DNA of 64,000 nt from Flavipsychrobacter stenotrophus (GTDB lineage: Bacteria > Bacteroidota > Bacteroidia > Chitinophagales > Chitinophagaceae), in contig NZ_PPSL01000004.1 in NCBI RefSeq assembly GCF_002954265.1, positions 124,001 to 188,000 of the forward strand. Direction: 5' to 3'. The notes beneath the pieces are model-generated. The model made no database searches. It was not told the DNA's origin and saw only the letters and a list, made by a program, of their open reading frames with translations. Each line of letters starts with the position of its first letter. The stretch's first letter is position 1. The translations under genes and the position numbers were made by a program. This document shows positions 9,081 to 17,070 of the stretch, in pieces.

Positions 9081-9635
9081 ATGTCTCGTATAGGTAAAAA
9101 ACCTGTAGTTCTTACAAACGGTGTCACAGTTTCGGTTAATGCTGCAAACGAGTTGACAGTTAAAGGCCCTAAGGGTCAGTTAGTACAAGCGATCGATCGC
9201 GATATTTCTATCAAAGTAGAAGAAGGCCAGCTGGTAGTTGAGCGTCCTACAGATCAGATCCGCCACCGTGCATTGCATGGTTTGTACCGTTCTTTGGTTG
9301 CTAACATGGTAACTGGTGTTACTACTGGTTTCAAAAGAGAACTTGAATTGGTCGGTGTAGGTTATCGTGCTGCCGTTAATGGCCAGCAGATAGATCTTGC
9401 ACTTGGATTTTCTCACAACATCATCATGGATCTTCCGATTGAAGTTAAAGCAAACGCTATAGCTGAAAAAGGTCAGAATCCAAGGATCATACTTGAATCA
9501 ATTGATAAGCAATTGCTTGGCCAGGTAGCTGCAAAGCTTCGTAGTCTTCGTAAGCCTGAACCATACAAGGGTAAAGGTGTGCGTTACTCAGATGAAATTG
9601 TACGCCGCAAAGCAGGTAAATCAGCTGGTAAATAA
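9081..9635 (+). CDS. rplF: 50S ribosomal protein L6
   Basis: L6 of 184 residues: two duplicated alpha/beta domains, MSRIGKKPV start, GVGYRAAVNGQQIDLALGFSH in the second half, and the C-terminal PEPYKGKGVRYSDEIVRRKAGK. It binds near the sarcin-ricin loop. The ATG follows a long T-rich stretch. The downstream gap carries a perfect 20-bp inverted repeat. Confidence 0.98.
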   Translation: MSRIGKKPVVLTNGVTVSVNAANELTVKGPKGQLVQAIDRDISIKVEEGQLVVERPTDQIRHRALHGLYRSLVANMVTGVTTGFKRELELVGVGYRAAVNGQQIDLALGFSHNIIMDLPIEVKANAIAEKGQNPRIILESIDKQLLGQVAAKLRSLRKPEPYKGKGVRYSDEIVRRKAGKSAGK

Positions 9636-9647
9636 TTGGTGCATCAT

Positions 9648-9691
9648 CAATAAGATAAACAAGTTGTACACACAACTTGTTTATCTTATTG
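9648..9691. repeat. Perfect 20-bp inverted repeat between rplF and rplR
   Basis: Bases 9648-9667 (starting CAATAAGATA) are the exact reverse complement of 9672-9691, with a four-base ACAC loop. The right arm is T-rich but not followed by a clean T-run, so this is not a standard terminator. It would be a very stable mRNA hairpin, of a length suitable for a double-strand-specific nuclease, in the 136-base rplF-rplR gap. Confidence 0.85.
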
Positions 9692-9771
9692 AAGTTTCAC
9701 TTAATAAACAATATAACTTAATCAAATTCCGGCAGCCACCCATAAAGGTGAGCCCGTAAAAACTAGATATT

Positions 9772-10131
9772 ATGTCTTTAGATGCAAAAGTAGTCCGCCG
9801 TCAGAAACTTCGCTGGCGTATTCGTGCCAGAGTTTCTGGTACAGCACAGATGCCAAGGCTTTCTGTATTTCGTAGTAACAGTGATATTTACGCTCAGTTG
9901 ATAGATGATAAGACCGGTACAACACTGGTATCAGCAAATTCCCGTATGAAGGACATAGCTGCTATCAAGGGCACTAAGGTTGAAAAATCTGCAATGGTAG
10001 GCAAGATCGTAGCTCAAAAAGCTTTGGCTCTTGGTCTTACTGCATGCGTATTCGATCGTGGTGGTTATTTGTATCACGGCCGTGTTAAGTCTGTTGCAGA
10101 TGGTGCACGTGAAGGTGGTCTTAAATTCTAA
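9772..10131 (+). CDS. rplR: 50S ribosomal protein L18
   Basis: L18 of 119 residues, 5S rRNA binder. Recognised by [18 protein letters not shown], the [39 protein letters not shown] run, and a basic N-terminal helix. It forms the 5S particle together with L5. The gene starts after the strong hairpin at 9648-9691. Confidence 0.97.
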   Translation: MSLDAKVVRRQKLRWRIRARVSGTAQMPRLSVFRSNSDIYAQLIDDKTGTTLVSANSRMKDIAAIKGTKVEKSAMVGKIVAQKALALGLTACVFDRGGYLYHGRVKSVADGAREGGLKF

Positions 10132-10141
10132 ATAAATTATT

Positions 10142-10173
10142 AATCAGCAAATTAGCAAATTAGCTAATCAGCT
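10142..10173 (+). repeat. 8-bp-periodic repeat upstream of rpsE
   Basis: Four head-to-tail octamers AATCAGCA, AATTAGCA, AATTAGCT and AATCAGCT run at an exact 8-base period, with a degenerate fifth (AATTTTAC). Because the unit is nearly self-complementary, bases 10157-10165 and 10170-10178 also form a perfect 9-bp hairpin ending 11 bases before the rpsE start. Confidence 0.75.
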
Positions 10174-10188
10174 AATTTTACAAATAAT

Positions 10189-10704
10189 ATGAAAGCAACA
10201 TTAAATCGCATTAAAGGGGGAGACCTCGAATTGACTGAAAAGGTAGTGTCTATCAACCGTGTGGTTAAGACTACTAAGGGTGGTCGTGCATTCAGCTTTT
10301 CAGCTCTTGTGGTTGTGGGTAATGGCAATGGCGTAGTAGGTCATGGTCTTGGTAAAGCAAAAGAAGTTCAGGAAGCTATCACTAAGGGTATCGACGATGC
10401 TAAGAAGAATCTGATCAAGGTTCCGGTTATGCACGGTACTATTCCTCACGAGCAGTTTGCTAAAGAAGGTGCTGCAAAGGTTTTGATAAAGCCAGCTGCA
10501 CATGGTACCGGTGTTATCGCCGGAGGTAGCATGCGTGCTGTTCTTGAAGCTGCAGGTATTACCGATATCCTTTCTAAGTCATTAGGTTCTGCTAATCCTC
10601 ACAACGTTGTAAAAGCTACTTTTATCGCATTGGGTATGCTTCGTGAGCCAATTGCAGTAGCTAAGCAACGTAACATCAGCCTGAAGAAGGTATTTAACGG
10701 ATAG
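10189..10704 (+). CDS. rpsE: 30S ribosomal protein S5
   Basis: S5 of 171 residues. The N-terminal dsRBD-like domain has [21 protein letters not shown] and [17 protein letters not shown]; the C-terminal domain has [34 protein letters not shown]. It is part of the mRNA entry channel and a translational fidelity determinant. A hairpin formed by the octamer repeat lies right at its translation start. Confidence 0.98.
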   Translation: MKATLNRIKGGDLELTEKVVSINRVVKTTKGGRAFSFSALVVVGNGNGVVGHGLGKAKEVQEAITKGIDDAKKNLIKVPVMHGTIPHEQFAKEGAAKVLIKPAAHGTGVIAGGSMRAVLEAAGITDILSKSLGSANPHNVVKATFIALGMLREPIAVAKQRNISLKKVFNG

Positions 10705-10756
10705 TATTTTACTTTCCAACTGAATTTTGAACATTTACTATTAGAATAGAATTTTT

Positions 10757-10939
10757 ATGTCAAAGATTAAGATAACACAGGTTAGAAGCGGTATCGATCG
10801 CATGGCTCGCCAGAAGCGCACGCTTGTAGCTTTAGGTCTGAAGAAGATGTTTTACTCTGTAGAAGTGGAAGCAACACCTCAGATCCTTGGTATGGTTAAG
10901 GCTGTACATCACCTGGTTAAGGTAGAAGAAGTTAAGTAA
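10757..10939 (+). CDS. rpmD: 50S ribosomal protein L30
   Basis: L30 of 60 residues, short bacterial form: IKITQVRSGIDR, RQKRTLVALGLKKM and GMVKAVHHLVKVEEV. It sits on the 50S surface near 5S rRNA. Position between rpsE and rplO matches the classical spc order. Confidence 0.96.
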   Translation: MSKIKITQVRSGIDRMARQKRTLVALGLKKMFYSVEVEATPQILGMVKAVHHLVKVEEVK

Positions 10940-11036
10940 ATTAATATAGCTCCTTTAAGTAGTGAGCTTGTCGAACTATTTTTTAATTGATTTGCGAGCG
11001 GTTTTACATTCCGCGCAAGTTTAAAAATCGTAAATA

Positions 11037-11483
11037 ATGCAACTGCATAATTTAAAGCCAGCAGCTGGCTCTACAAAAAAGACAAAACGTATTGGTCGTG
11101 GTGAAGGTAGCGGTCATGGTGGTACATCTACCAAGGGTAACAAGGGTCAGCAGGCTCGTACCGGCTATCAGGCTAAAACTGGTCACGAAGGTGGTCAGAT
11201 GCCAATCCAGCGTCGTATGCCTAAGCGTGGTTTCATCAATCCATTCCGCGTTGAATACAAGGTGTTCAACCTTGGTCAGCTTGATTTCTTTATTGAAAAG
11301 TATAACCTTCCTGAGTTCTCTCCAGAAGTTCTGTACATCAATGGTTTGATCAACCGTACAGACCTTATCAAGATACTTGGAAACGGAGAAGTAAAGTCTA
11401 CTATTTCTTTCAAAGTAAACAAGATAAGCGCAAAGGCTAAAGAAGCCCTGGCAGCAGCTGGCGCCACAGTTGAGCTTATATAA
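11037..11483 (+). CDS. rplO: 50S ribosomal protein L15
   Basis: L15 of 148 residues with the glycine/arginine/lysine-rich N-terminal extension (KRIGRGEGSGHGGTSTKGNKG, GHEGGQMPIQRRMPKRGF) that threads into 23S rRNA, and the C-terminal globular half. It is the last ribosomal gene here and is followed by a strong intrinsic terminator, which is unusual because secY normally follows in the same transcript. Confidence 0.97.
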   Translation: MQLHNLKPAAGSTKKTKRIGRGEGSGHGGTSTKGNKGQQARTGYQAKTGHEGGQMPIQRRMPKRGFINPFRVEYKVFNLGQLDFFIEKYNLPEFSPEVLYINGLINRTDLIKILGNGEVKSTISFKVNKISAKAKEALAAAGATVELI

Positions 11484-11498
11484 AAAATATATAGAAAG

Positions 11499-11530
11499 GG
11501 CGCATTTTTTTGGAAAAATGCGCCTTTTTT
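11499..11530 (+). terminator. Intrinsic terminator between rplO and secY
   Basis: GGCGCATTTTT pairs perfectly with AAAAATGCGCC around a TTGG loop and is followed by six T. The secY start lies 40 bases downstream and no TAnnTTTG promoter is visible in between, so partial readthrough must supply secY or the promoter is of another type. Confidence 0.85.
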
Positions 11531-11570
11531 CGTTTATTCGCATTTCATTTTTAGATTAACAACACTTCCT

Positions 11571-12962
11571 GTGAAGAAATTTATAGATAAGCTCAAAAAT
11601 ATCTGGAGTATTGACGAACTACGTAAACGCATAGTTTATACCATCCTTTTAATATTGGTATACCGCGTTGGTTGTTTGATCACACTGCCAGGTATTAACC
11701 CCAATATGATCGATGACTCAAGCAATAGCGGCGGTGGTCTTTTGGGTATATTAAATATGTTTGCAGGTGGTGCCTTCAACAGGGCGTCCATTTTTGCGTT
11801 GGGTGTTATGCCTTATATCTCTGCGTCTATCTTTATGCAGCTTGCCGGTATTGTTATACCTCAGGTAGCTAAGATGCAACGCGAAGATAGTGGTCGTCGT
11901 AAGATCAATCAGTATACACGTTACCTTACTGTGGGTGTTACAGCTTTACAGGCTAGTGCTTACGTTACCTATTTGCTCAATACACAGCCTTATGCAGGTG
12001 CAGTAGCTCAGAATTATTCGGCATTCGTTTTTTGGTTGTCAACTGTAGTAATTCTTACTGCAGGTACATTATTCGTAATGTGGATGGGTGAAAAGATCAC
12101 AGATCGTGGTATTGGTAATGGTACATCCCTTATCATCATGGTGGGTATCCTTGCTCGTTTCCCTGGTGCAGTTTGGCAGGAATTCGTTGATAAAACAGCG
12201 AGTGGTGCAGGTGCGGGTGGTTTGCTGATCCTTTTGATCGAAGTAGCTATGTTCATTGCTGTTGTTATTGGTCTTATCCTTTTAACGCAGGGTGTTCGTA
12301 AAATACCTCTGAACTACGCACGTCGTATAATTGGCAGCACAAATCAGGCTAAAGAAGTTAGCGGTAACCGTGACTTCATACCATTGAAAGTTAACTCTGC
12401 GGGTGTTATGCCTATTATCTTTGCTCAGGCTATGATGTTTATCCCTACGATTTTCAGAGGGTATGCAACAAGCGATGGTGCAGCTGGTTTCATCAACGCA
12501 TTGTCTGACAATCATTCATTGTGGTACAATCTGATCTATGCTATCATGGTAATTGCGTTCACTTATTTCTATACTGCGTTGATCTTCAACCCAACTGAAA
12601 TGGCTGATAACCTGAAACGTAATAACAGCTTCATACCTGGTGTTAAGCCTGGTGACGATACTGCTAACTACATCGCAACTATCATGGACCGTATTACACT
12701 TCCGGGTGCAGTATTCCTTGCTCTTGCAGGTATCCTTCCAGGTATCGCTTCATTGGTTGGTGTAACAAGTGGTTTCTCTTACTTCTTCGGTGGTACTTCC
12801 ATGTTGATCGGTGTTGGTGTTATCCTTGATACATTGCAGCAGGTTGAAAGCTATCTTCTAATGAACCATTACGATGGTTTGATGAAGACTGGCCGCATCA
12901 CAGGTCGCAATACCGCAGGTACTACTTCTGCGCCTTCATCGGCTAAGGGTATTTCTGCTTAA
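11571..12962 (+). CDS. secY: Protein translocase subunit SecY
   Basis: SecY of 463 residues, the ten-helix channel of the Sec translocon, working with SecE/SecG and SecA. Visible hallmarks: the N-terminal basic segment ELRKRIVYTILLILVYRVG, the plug region FAGGAFNRASIFALGVMPYISASI, GNGTSLIIMVGI, and the cytoplasmic loop PLKVNSAGVMPIIFAQA. Translation starts at GTG 11571; no ATG lies in frame upstream before the terminator. The gene is bracketed by terminators at 11499-11530 and 12973-13012. Confidence 0.97.
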   Translation: MKKFIDKLKNIWSIDELRKRIVYTILLILVYRVGCLITLPGINPNMIDDSSNSGGGLLGILNMFAGGAFNRASIFALGVMPYISASIFMQLAGIVIPQVAKMQREDSGRRKINQYTRYLTVGVTALQASAYVTYLLNTQPYAGAVAQNYSAFVFWLSTVVILTAGTLFVMWMGEKITDRGIGNGTSLIIMVGILARFPGAVWQEFVDKTASGAGAGGLLILLIEVAMFIAVVIGLILLTQGVRKIPLNYARRIIGSTNQAKEVSGNRDFIPLKVNSAGVMPIIFAQAMMFIPTIFRGYATSDGAAGFINALSDNHSLWYNLIYAIMVIAFTYFYTALIFNPTEMADNLKRNNSFIPGVKPGDDTANYIATIMDRITLPGAVFLALAGILPGIASLVGVTSGFSYFFGGTSMLIGVGVILDTLQQVESYLLMNHYDGLMKTGRITGRNTAGTTSAPSSAKGISA

Positions 12963-12972
12963 TAATATTTTA

Positions 12973-13012
12973 TCTGCTATGGCGCTGATGGTGCCATAGC
13001 AGATTTTTTTTG
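12973..13012 (+). terminator. Intrinsic terminator between secY and map
   Basis: ATCTGCTATGGC pairs with GCCATAGCAGAT (12 bp, extendable inward) and is followed by eight T. The map start codon is only 21 bases after the T-run. Confidence 0.85.
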
Positions 13013-13032
13013 ATACTTTATATTTTAATTTA

Positions 13033-13854
13033 ATGATATATATAAGGACGCACGAGGAGATCGAGACAATACGTAAAAGTGCTTTGATGGTTTCCGCTAC
13101 CTTAACTGAGGTTGCGAAGATATTGAAGCCTGGTATTACAACATTGTCTATCGATAAGATGGCGGAGACATTTATACGTGATAATGGTGGCGTTCCTTCA
13201 TTCAAAGGTTACCATGGTTTTCCTTTTTCTTTATGTATATCCGTCAATGAAGTGGTTGTACACGGATTTCCCGGTGCGCACATTTTAAAAGACGGTGATA
13301 TCATATCAGTAGACTGTGGCGTGTTTATGAATAACTACCATGGTGATTCCGCCTATACTTTTGCTATCGGCGATGTACATCCTGATACTTTGAAGTTACT
13401 GCGTGTTACTAAAGAGTCTGTTTATCGTGGTGTGAGACAGGCGTGCGATGGTAACCGGGTTGGTGATATTTCTTATGCCGTAGAAAGCTATACCAATGGT
13501 GAGCATGGGTACGGTGTAGTAAGAGAACTTGTAGGGCACGGTGTGGGCAGGAAGTTACACGAAGATCCTCAGGTACCTAATTTTGGCCGTAAGGGTGATG
13601 GTAAGAAATTAAGAGATGGTATGGTTATTGCGATTGAACCAATGATTAACCTGGGTACGAGAAATGTTCATACACTTAAAGACGGTTGGACTGTAGTTAC
13701 AGATGATGCGAAAATGTCTGCCCATTTTGAGCACACTACTGCCGTACGAAAAGGTGCAGGAGAACACTTATCAAGTTTCGCGCCAATTGAAGCTGCTGAA
13801 ATTGCAAATATAGAATTGAGTTCTGCTCATTATTCAGAGCCGGCTTTGGCCTAA
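13033..13854 (+). CDS. map: Type I methionine aminopeptidase
   Basis: Removes the initiator methionine from nascent proteins in the cytosol. 273 residues with the pita-bread metal ligands in order: Asp in SVDCGVFMNNYHGDSAYTF (two Asp), His in GHGVGRKLHEDPQVPN, Glu in MVIAIEPM and Glu in FEHTTAV. The short N-terminus without a zinc-finger extension defines type Ia. The C-terminus is about 20 residues longer than in E. coli. It ends the ribosomal cluster: infA, rpmJ and the alpha operon do not follow, and a terminator does. Confidence 0.97.
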   Translation: MIYIRTHEEIETIRKSALMVSATLTEVAKILKPGITTLSIDKMAETFIRDNGGVPSFKGYHGFPFSLCISVNEVVVHGFPGAHILKDGDIISVDCGVFMNNYHGDSAYTFAIGDVHPDTLKLLRVTKESVYRGVRQACDGNRVGDISYAVESYTNGEHGYGVVRELVGHGVGRKLHEDPQVPNFGRKGDGKKLRDGMVIAIEPMINLGTRNVHTLKDGWTVVTDDAKMSAHFEHTTAVRKGAGEHLSSFAPIEAAEIANIELSSAHYSEPALA

Positions 13855-13875
13855 TAGACAGTCGGGCATAACATT

Positions 13876-13916
13876 AAAAATGGGATTCACGTGTAAACAC
13901 ATGAATCCCATTTTTT
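13876..13916 (+). terminator. Intrinsic terminator after map
   Basis: AAAAATGGGATTCA pairs with TGAATCCCATTTTT, with a further GTGT/ACAC pair inside beyond a single C-A mismatch. The A/T-rich flanks allow it to work for the - strand gene at 13981-14217 as well. Confidence 0.9.
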
Positions 13917-13980
13917 ATTGAAATTGATCTGTATTATTTTATATAAGTTTAGAAGAAAGAGAGAATCTTATTCCGAAAAA

Positions 13981-14217
13981 CTATTGGAAATCAGTATCTA
14001 ACTGCTGGCGTTCATTGTCTTTCTTTACCGCATAGCTCAATAGTGTTATTGCAGTTATGCCGGTGGTTACAGATAGTATTATGTAAGGTACATCTTTAGC
14101 ATGGCCCACCTTAGTGGCAAATATGCTTACCGCAATTGATATAATGAGCAAGATGACGCCTGTAAATGCTGAAGTAAATATGTTGTTGTTGCTGTTGTTA
14201 AGTTTCCTCTGTTCCAT
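13981..14217 (-). CDS. Small two-helix membrane protein, unknown
   Basis: 78 residues with an N-terminal polar Asn-rich segment (KLNNSNNNIF), two hydrophobic helices at about residues 16-35 and 44-62, and a charged C-terminal tail (KKDNERQQLDTDFQ). I do not recognise the family. ATG start at the only reasonable position. It stands alone on the - strand, tail to tail with map. Confidence 0.6.
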   Translation of the reverse strand: MEQRKLNNSNNNIFTSAFTGVILLIISIAVSIFATKVGHAKDVPYIILSVTTGITAITLLSYAVKKDNERQQLDTDFQ

Positions 14218-14334
14218 GATTCCTTAGTTTTGTATGTAGTAATACAAAAATACCATGCCCAAGAAATGTGGGGAAACGTTTATCGGTGAATGTAACGATT
14301 GAATAGGTAAAGGGCCAATGACCAACGGACAATA

Positions 14335-14742
14335 TTACTTTGCGCCTGAAACAAAATACATGTACAAATAGGTCATTCTTGAAAGGCGCATTAACCAGGG
14401 TTGGAGTAGTATTACCACGGTTATACTAGATCCAAGATACCAGAAAACACTATTGTTCTCATACCAACTTTCATTGGGGTTTTCTTTCAGGGCAAGGTAT
14501 AGAGGACAGAACCATAGCAGGTTGAGCATGAATATTACAACCGTAAGGGCGTAATTCATTCCCGCACCATTATTTTTTTCAGAGGTGAGTTTCTGACCGC
14601 AAACATTGCAGCTGTCTTTTAGAGCTACTGTTTTTCCCAGCGGGAACACGCTCTTGTTTTGAAATACAAACCCCGTCCTGCAGTTGGGGCATTTCATTCC
14701 GAAAAATGCAGGTAATAACGGCCTCTTTGCTGTCTTATCCAT
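14335..14742 (-). CDS. DUF983 family membrane protein
   Basis: 135 residues. The N-terminal part carries two CxxC pairs (CPNC near residue 18 and CNVC near residue 44) in the arrangement of DUF983, followed by two hydrophobic helices around residues 62-82 and 100-120. The sequence PLLPAFFGMKCPNCRTG is a strong family hallmark. Function is unknown; a membrane protein with a cytosolic zinc ribbon is inferred. Confidence 0.85.
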   Translation of the reverse strand: MDKTAKRPLLPAFFGMKCPNCRTGFVFQNKSVFPLGKTVALKDSCNVCGQKLTSEKNNGAGMNYALTVVIFMLNLLWFCPLYLALKENPNESWYENNSVFWYLGSSITVVILLQPWLMRLSRMTYLYMYFVSGAK

Positions 14743-14861
14743 TGTGATGCAAATTTAAACATTGTGGGCAACATATACCTAATTGAATTTGCCGCTGATG
14801 GCATAGTTTTCCTGCAATGAAGTGAATAGGTGAGATTGTCTCGCCCGATAAACCGAAAGAT

Positions 14862-15122
14862 ATGTCAGTAAATATTGGTAATAACGAAGCAGAACAATTC
14901 AGTAACTATCGTAAGACGATAGACGGTACTGATGAGAAGGGCAAGACGGAAGGTAGCTCATATGAGGTGCCGGAAGATATCACATCAGATGATGACGATG
15001 ATGTTGTTGATACTGATAACCCCGATACTGAGGCAGAAGATGAGATTGAGGAAGAGGAATTTAAAGAGGAGATCAATCATAATTTTCCTCTCTCTGGTGG
15101 CGGTACACCTTTGGATGTGTAG
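14862..15122 (+). CDS. Small highly acidic protein, unknown
   Basis: 86 residues, very acidic in the middle: five consecutive Asp (about residues 44-48) and an EEEE run (about 67-70), no cysteine, no hydrophobic helix. Probably intrinsically disordered and cytosolic. A near-consensus TAGTTTTC element lies about 60 bases upstream and a bidirectional terminator follows, which supports a real short transcript. I do not recognise the family. Confidence 0.6.
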   Translation: MSVNIGNNEAEQFSNYRKTIDGTDEKGKTEGSSYEVPEDITSDDDDDVVDTDNPDTEAEDEIEEEEFKEEINHNFPLSGGGTPLDV

Positions 15123-15138
15123 TATTAGATATAAATTG

Positions 15139-15164
15139 AAATGCCGACCGCTTGGTCGGCATTT
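15139..15164. terminator. Bidirectional terminator between convergent genes
   Basis: AAATGCCGACC and GGTCGGCATTT form a perfect 11-bp stem with a GCTT loop. A/T ends on both sides serve the acidic-protein gene (+) and the beta-barrel gene (-) that converge here. Confidence 0.8.
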
Positions 15165-15170
15165 ATTTGC

Positions 15171-15986
15171 TTAAAGGACATTGAAAAGTAGATGCTCTAC
15201 TCTCAGTAGCACTCCATTTGGTGCACTTCGTAGCATATTGCTATACAGCTCCTTTCTAAAAGCAATATCAACTCTTGTCTGGCTCTTAAAAATGAACTGT
15301 AGTGACGGAGCAAAATCTACATACTGCTTACCGTTTTGTGGTTGTGTTTGTCCTATCACTTCCACCATCAGATTCATGTTCACCTGATTGTAGCCTTTAT
15401 ACTTTTTAGGGAGTAACAACCTACCTGCGGAAAAACAGTAATTGACAGCTTTATTGCCCATAGTTACCGGCAGTTCATTGCCCTTGTAGTTGTTGTACGC
15501 TTGCTCAAAATACACTGTGCCGGATAGTGCAAGCTTATGCAGCAATTGGGTGCCGATCAAGCCCAATTGATAGCCTGTATTATGGCCGTTAGTTACTATT
15601 TCATCCTGATGAATATCCCCATTATTAGTACTGGCTCTGGCAAATGCAGCCATCCTGAAATGCCTGTAAACATCATCCCTACTGTAAAAACGGTATTTGG
15701 CATAAACACCTATACCCTCAGCGGATAATCCTTTTTCGCGATTACTGAAAAAAACTTCTGCATGTAACATTAGCCTGTTATTCACGCCAACCATAACTTC
15801 GGGAATAAAGTGATAGTTGATGCGGGCAGTTGCTGATTCGTCCATCATCCAGTTGCTGAGCCTTATGCCCATTGATTTTGCAGGCATATTGCTGGCGGGC
15901 TCCGAGAAAACAAACAGTTCCTGAGCGTTGACATTAATGGCAATGGAAATTGCCACGAGTAATCCACCGATCTTATATCGTAACAT
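15171..15986 (-). CDS. Outer-membrane beta-barrel candidate, last gene of copper cluster
   Basis: 271 residues. A signal peptide (about residues 1-21, ending INVNAQ) is followed by a region of alternating polar/hydrophobic strands rich in Tyr, Phe, Arg and Asn, ending in LLRVEHLLFNVL, which fits an outer-membrane barrel. It overlaps the upstream HMA gene by 14 bases, so the two are cotranscribed and probably coupled. A role in moving metal ions across the outer envelope is an inference from context; no catalytic motif is seen. Confidence 0.65.
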   Translation of the reverse strand: MLRYKIGGLLVAISIAINVNAQELFVFSEPASNMPAKSMGIRLSNWMMDESATARINYHFIPEVMVGVNNRLMLHAEVFFSNREKGLSAEGIGVYAKYRFYSRDDVYRHFRMAAFARASTNNGDIHQDEIVTNGHNTGYQLGLIGTQLLHKLALSGTVYFEQAYNNYKGNELPVTMGNKAVNYCFSAGRLLLPKKYKGYNQVNMNLMVEVIGQTQPQNGKQYVDFAPSLQFIFKSQTRVDIAFRKELYSNMLRSAPNGVLLRVEHLLFNVL

Positions 15987-16512
15987 GGTATACCCTGTTT
16001 GCGGCGGATTTTCCTCCGGGGCAGCAACTACCCATCATGCCGGTTTCAAAACATTCCATTTTCGTGAACTTTTTGTACTTCTTGCGCTCACTAATGGATA
16101 GATAGTTTTTGTCTACAATGGTAAAAGTCTTTTCTCCGTTGAGTATCTGCTTAGGTACATTGAGAAAATGTAGTGTACTGCCGCCCACCTTTACATGGGC
16201 ATCATTGTATACTTCCATATTGTCGAACGAAGCGGTTACCTGCATGGAAGCCACTGAAAAGCCTGCATCCTGCACTGCCTTTTTTACATCGTCAATTACT
16301 ATTTGTTCGCCTTCCTTAAAGACGATGGCGTAGCTCGATTTTTCAACATCTGCGTCTACCGTCTTTATAAACGGGACTTTCTGAAGTGCCTTAAAAATAG
16401 CTTTGCTGCACATGCTGCATGTAAGGCCGCTGGCAGTAAGATTGGCCGATTTTATCTGGGCAATGGCCGGCATGCACCATAGCATAGCTATGATAATAAT
16501 TATCTTTTTCAT
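15973..16512 (-). CDS. Secreted heavy-metal-associated (HMA) domain protein
   Basis: 179 residues with a signal peptide (about 1-18, ending PAIAQ), an HMA metal-binding domain at about 22-90 with the CxxC loop in GLTCSMCSKAI, then a second globular half, and a C-terminal cysteine cluster MMGSCCPGG. HMA domains bind Cu(I), Zn(II) or Cd(II) through the two cysteines. Export to the periplasm suggests metal trapping or hand-over to an efflux system, not classical cytosolic chaperoning. It sits between the other HMA gene and the barrel gene. Confidence 0.8.
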   Translation of the reverse strand: MKKIIIIIAMLWCMPAIAQIKSANLTASGLTCSMCSKAIFKALQKVPFIKTVDADVEKSSYAIVFKEGEQIVIDDVKKAVQDAGFSVASMQVTASFDNMEVYNDAHVKVGGSTLHFLNVPKQILNGEKTFTIVDKNYLSISERKKYKKFTKMECFETGMMGSCCPGGKSAANRVYHVTI

Positions 16513-16571
16513 TGTTGTATGTTTTATATGAAATTGAAAGCAGGTGGTGAGTTTTATCTCACCACCGTCAA

Positions 16572-16916
16572 CTACTTAGCCTTTTTCTTGTTGTCGTACT
16601 GGCAGCAAGAGTGCAAAGCATTATAAGCTTTTTCATCGCCAACGTACTTCTCTGTATCATAGCCACTTGCAGCTACTTTTTTCTGTATAGCGTCGTTCGA
16701 TGTTTTCTGGTCATCGTAGGTAACGGTCAATACTTTTGTATCCTCGTCCCACTTAGCCTTATCAGCACCTGCTCCCTTTGCAGCTTTCTCTATTGTCTTT
16801 TCGCAGTTGCTGCAGTTGCCCGATACTTTTATTGTTTCAGTTTTAGAAGCAGCATAAGATGCAGTAATACCTGCGAACATAAGCAAAGCGGTAGCTATTG
16901 ATTTGATATTTTTCAT
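16572..16916 (-). CDS. Secreted HMA-domain metallochaperone-like protein
   Basis: 114 residues: signal peptide (1-22, ending ASYAA), one HMA domain with SGNCSNCEKTIEKA, and a C-terminal NALHSCCQYDN motif that gives two more cysteines. The arrangement is common for small Bacteroidota copper-associated proteins. Copper is more likely than other metals because the cluster has a CPC-type ATPase. The gap of 154 bases to the next upstream gene leaves room for a promoter. Confidence 0.82.
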   Translation of the reverse strand: MKNIKSIATALLMFAGITASYAASKTETIKVSGNCSNCEKTIEKAAKGAGADKAKWDEDTKVLTVTYDDQKTSNDAIQKKVAASGYDTEKYVGDEKAYNALHSCCQYDNKKKAK

Positions 16917-17070
16917 TTTGAAGTTTTTTTTAGTTTGAAATTAAAACGGTAGAGCCTCAGGTGTAATACCCTTAATGAAGCTATTAAATTAAGTGCCTTG
17001 AAATTATAAGACTGCACAAAGCACGCCTTACCCACCGCAGAATGCAGTGATATAGAGGGAGAAAAAAATA

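Noticed and set aside
9577-9759. Short frames across the rplF-rplR gap on both strands
   Set aside because: They arise from the inverted repeat and have no conserved sequence.
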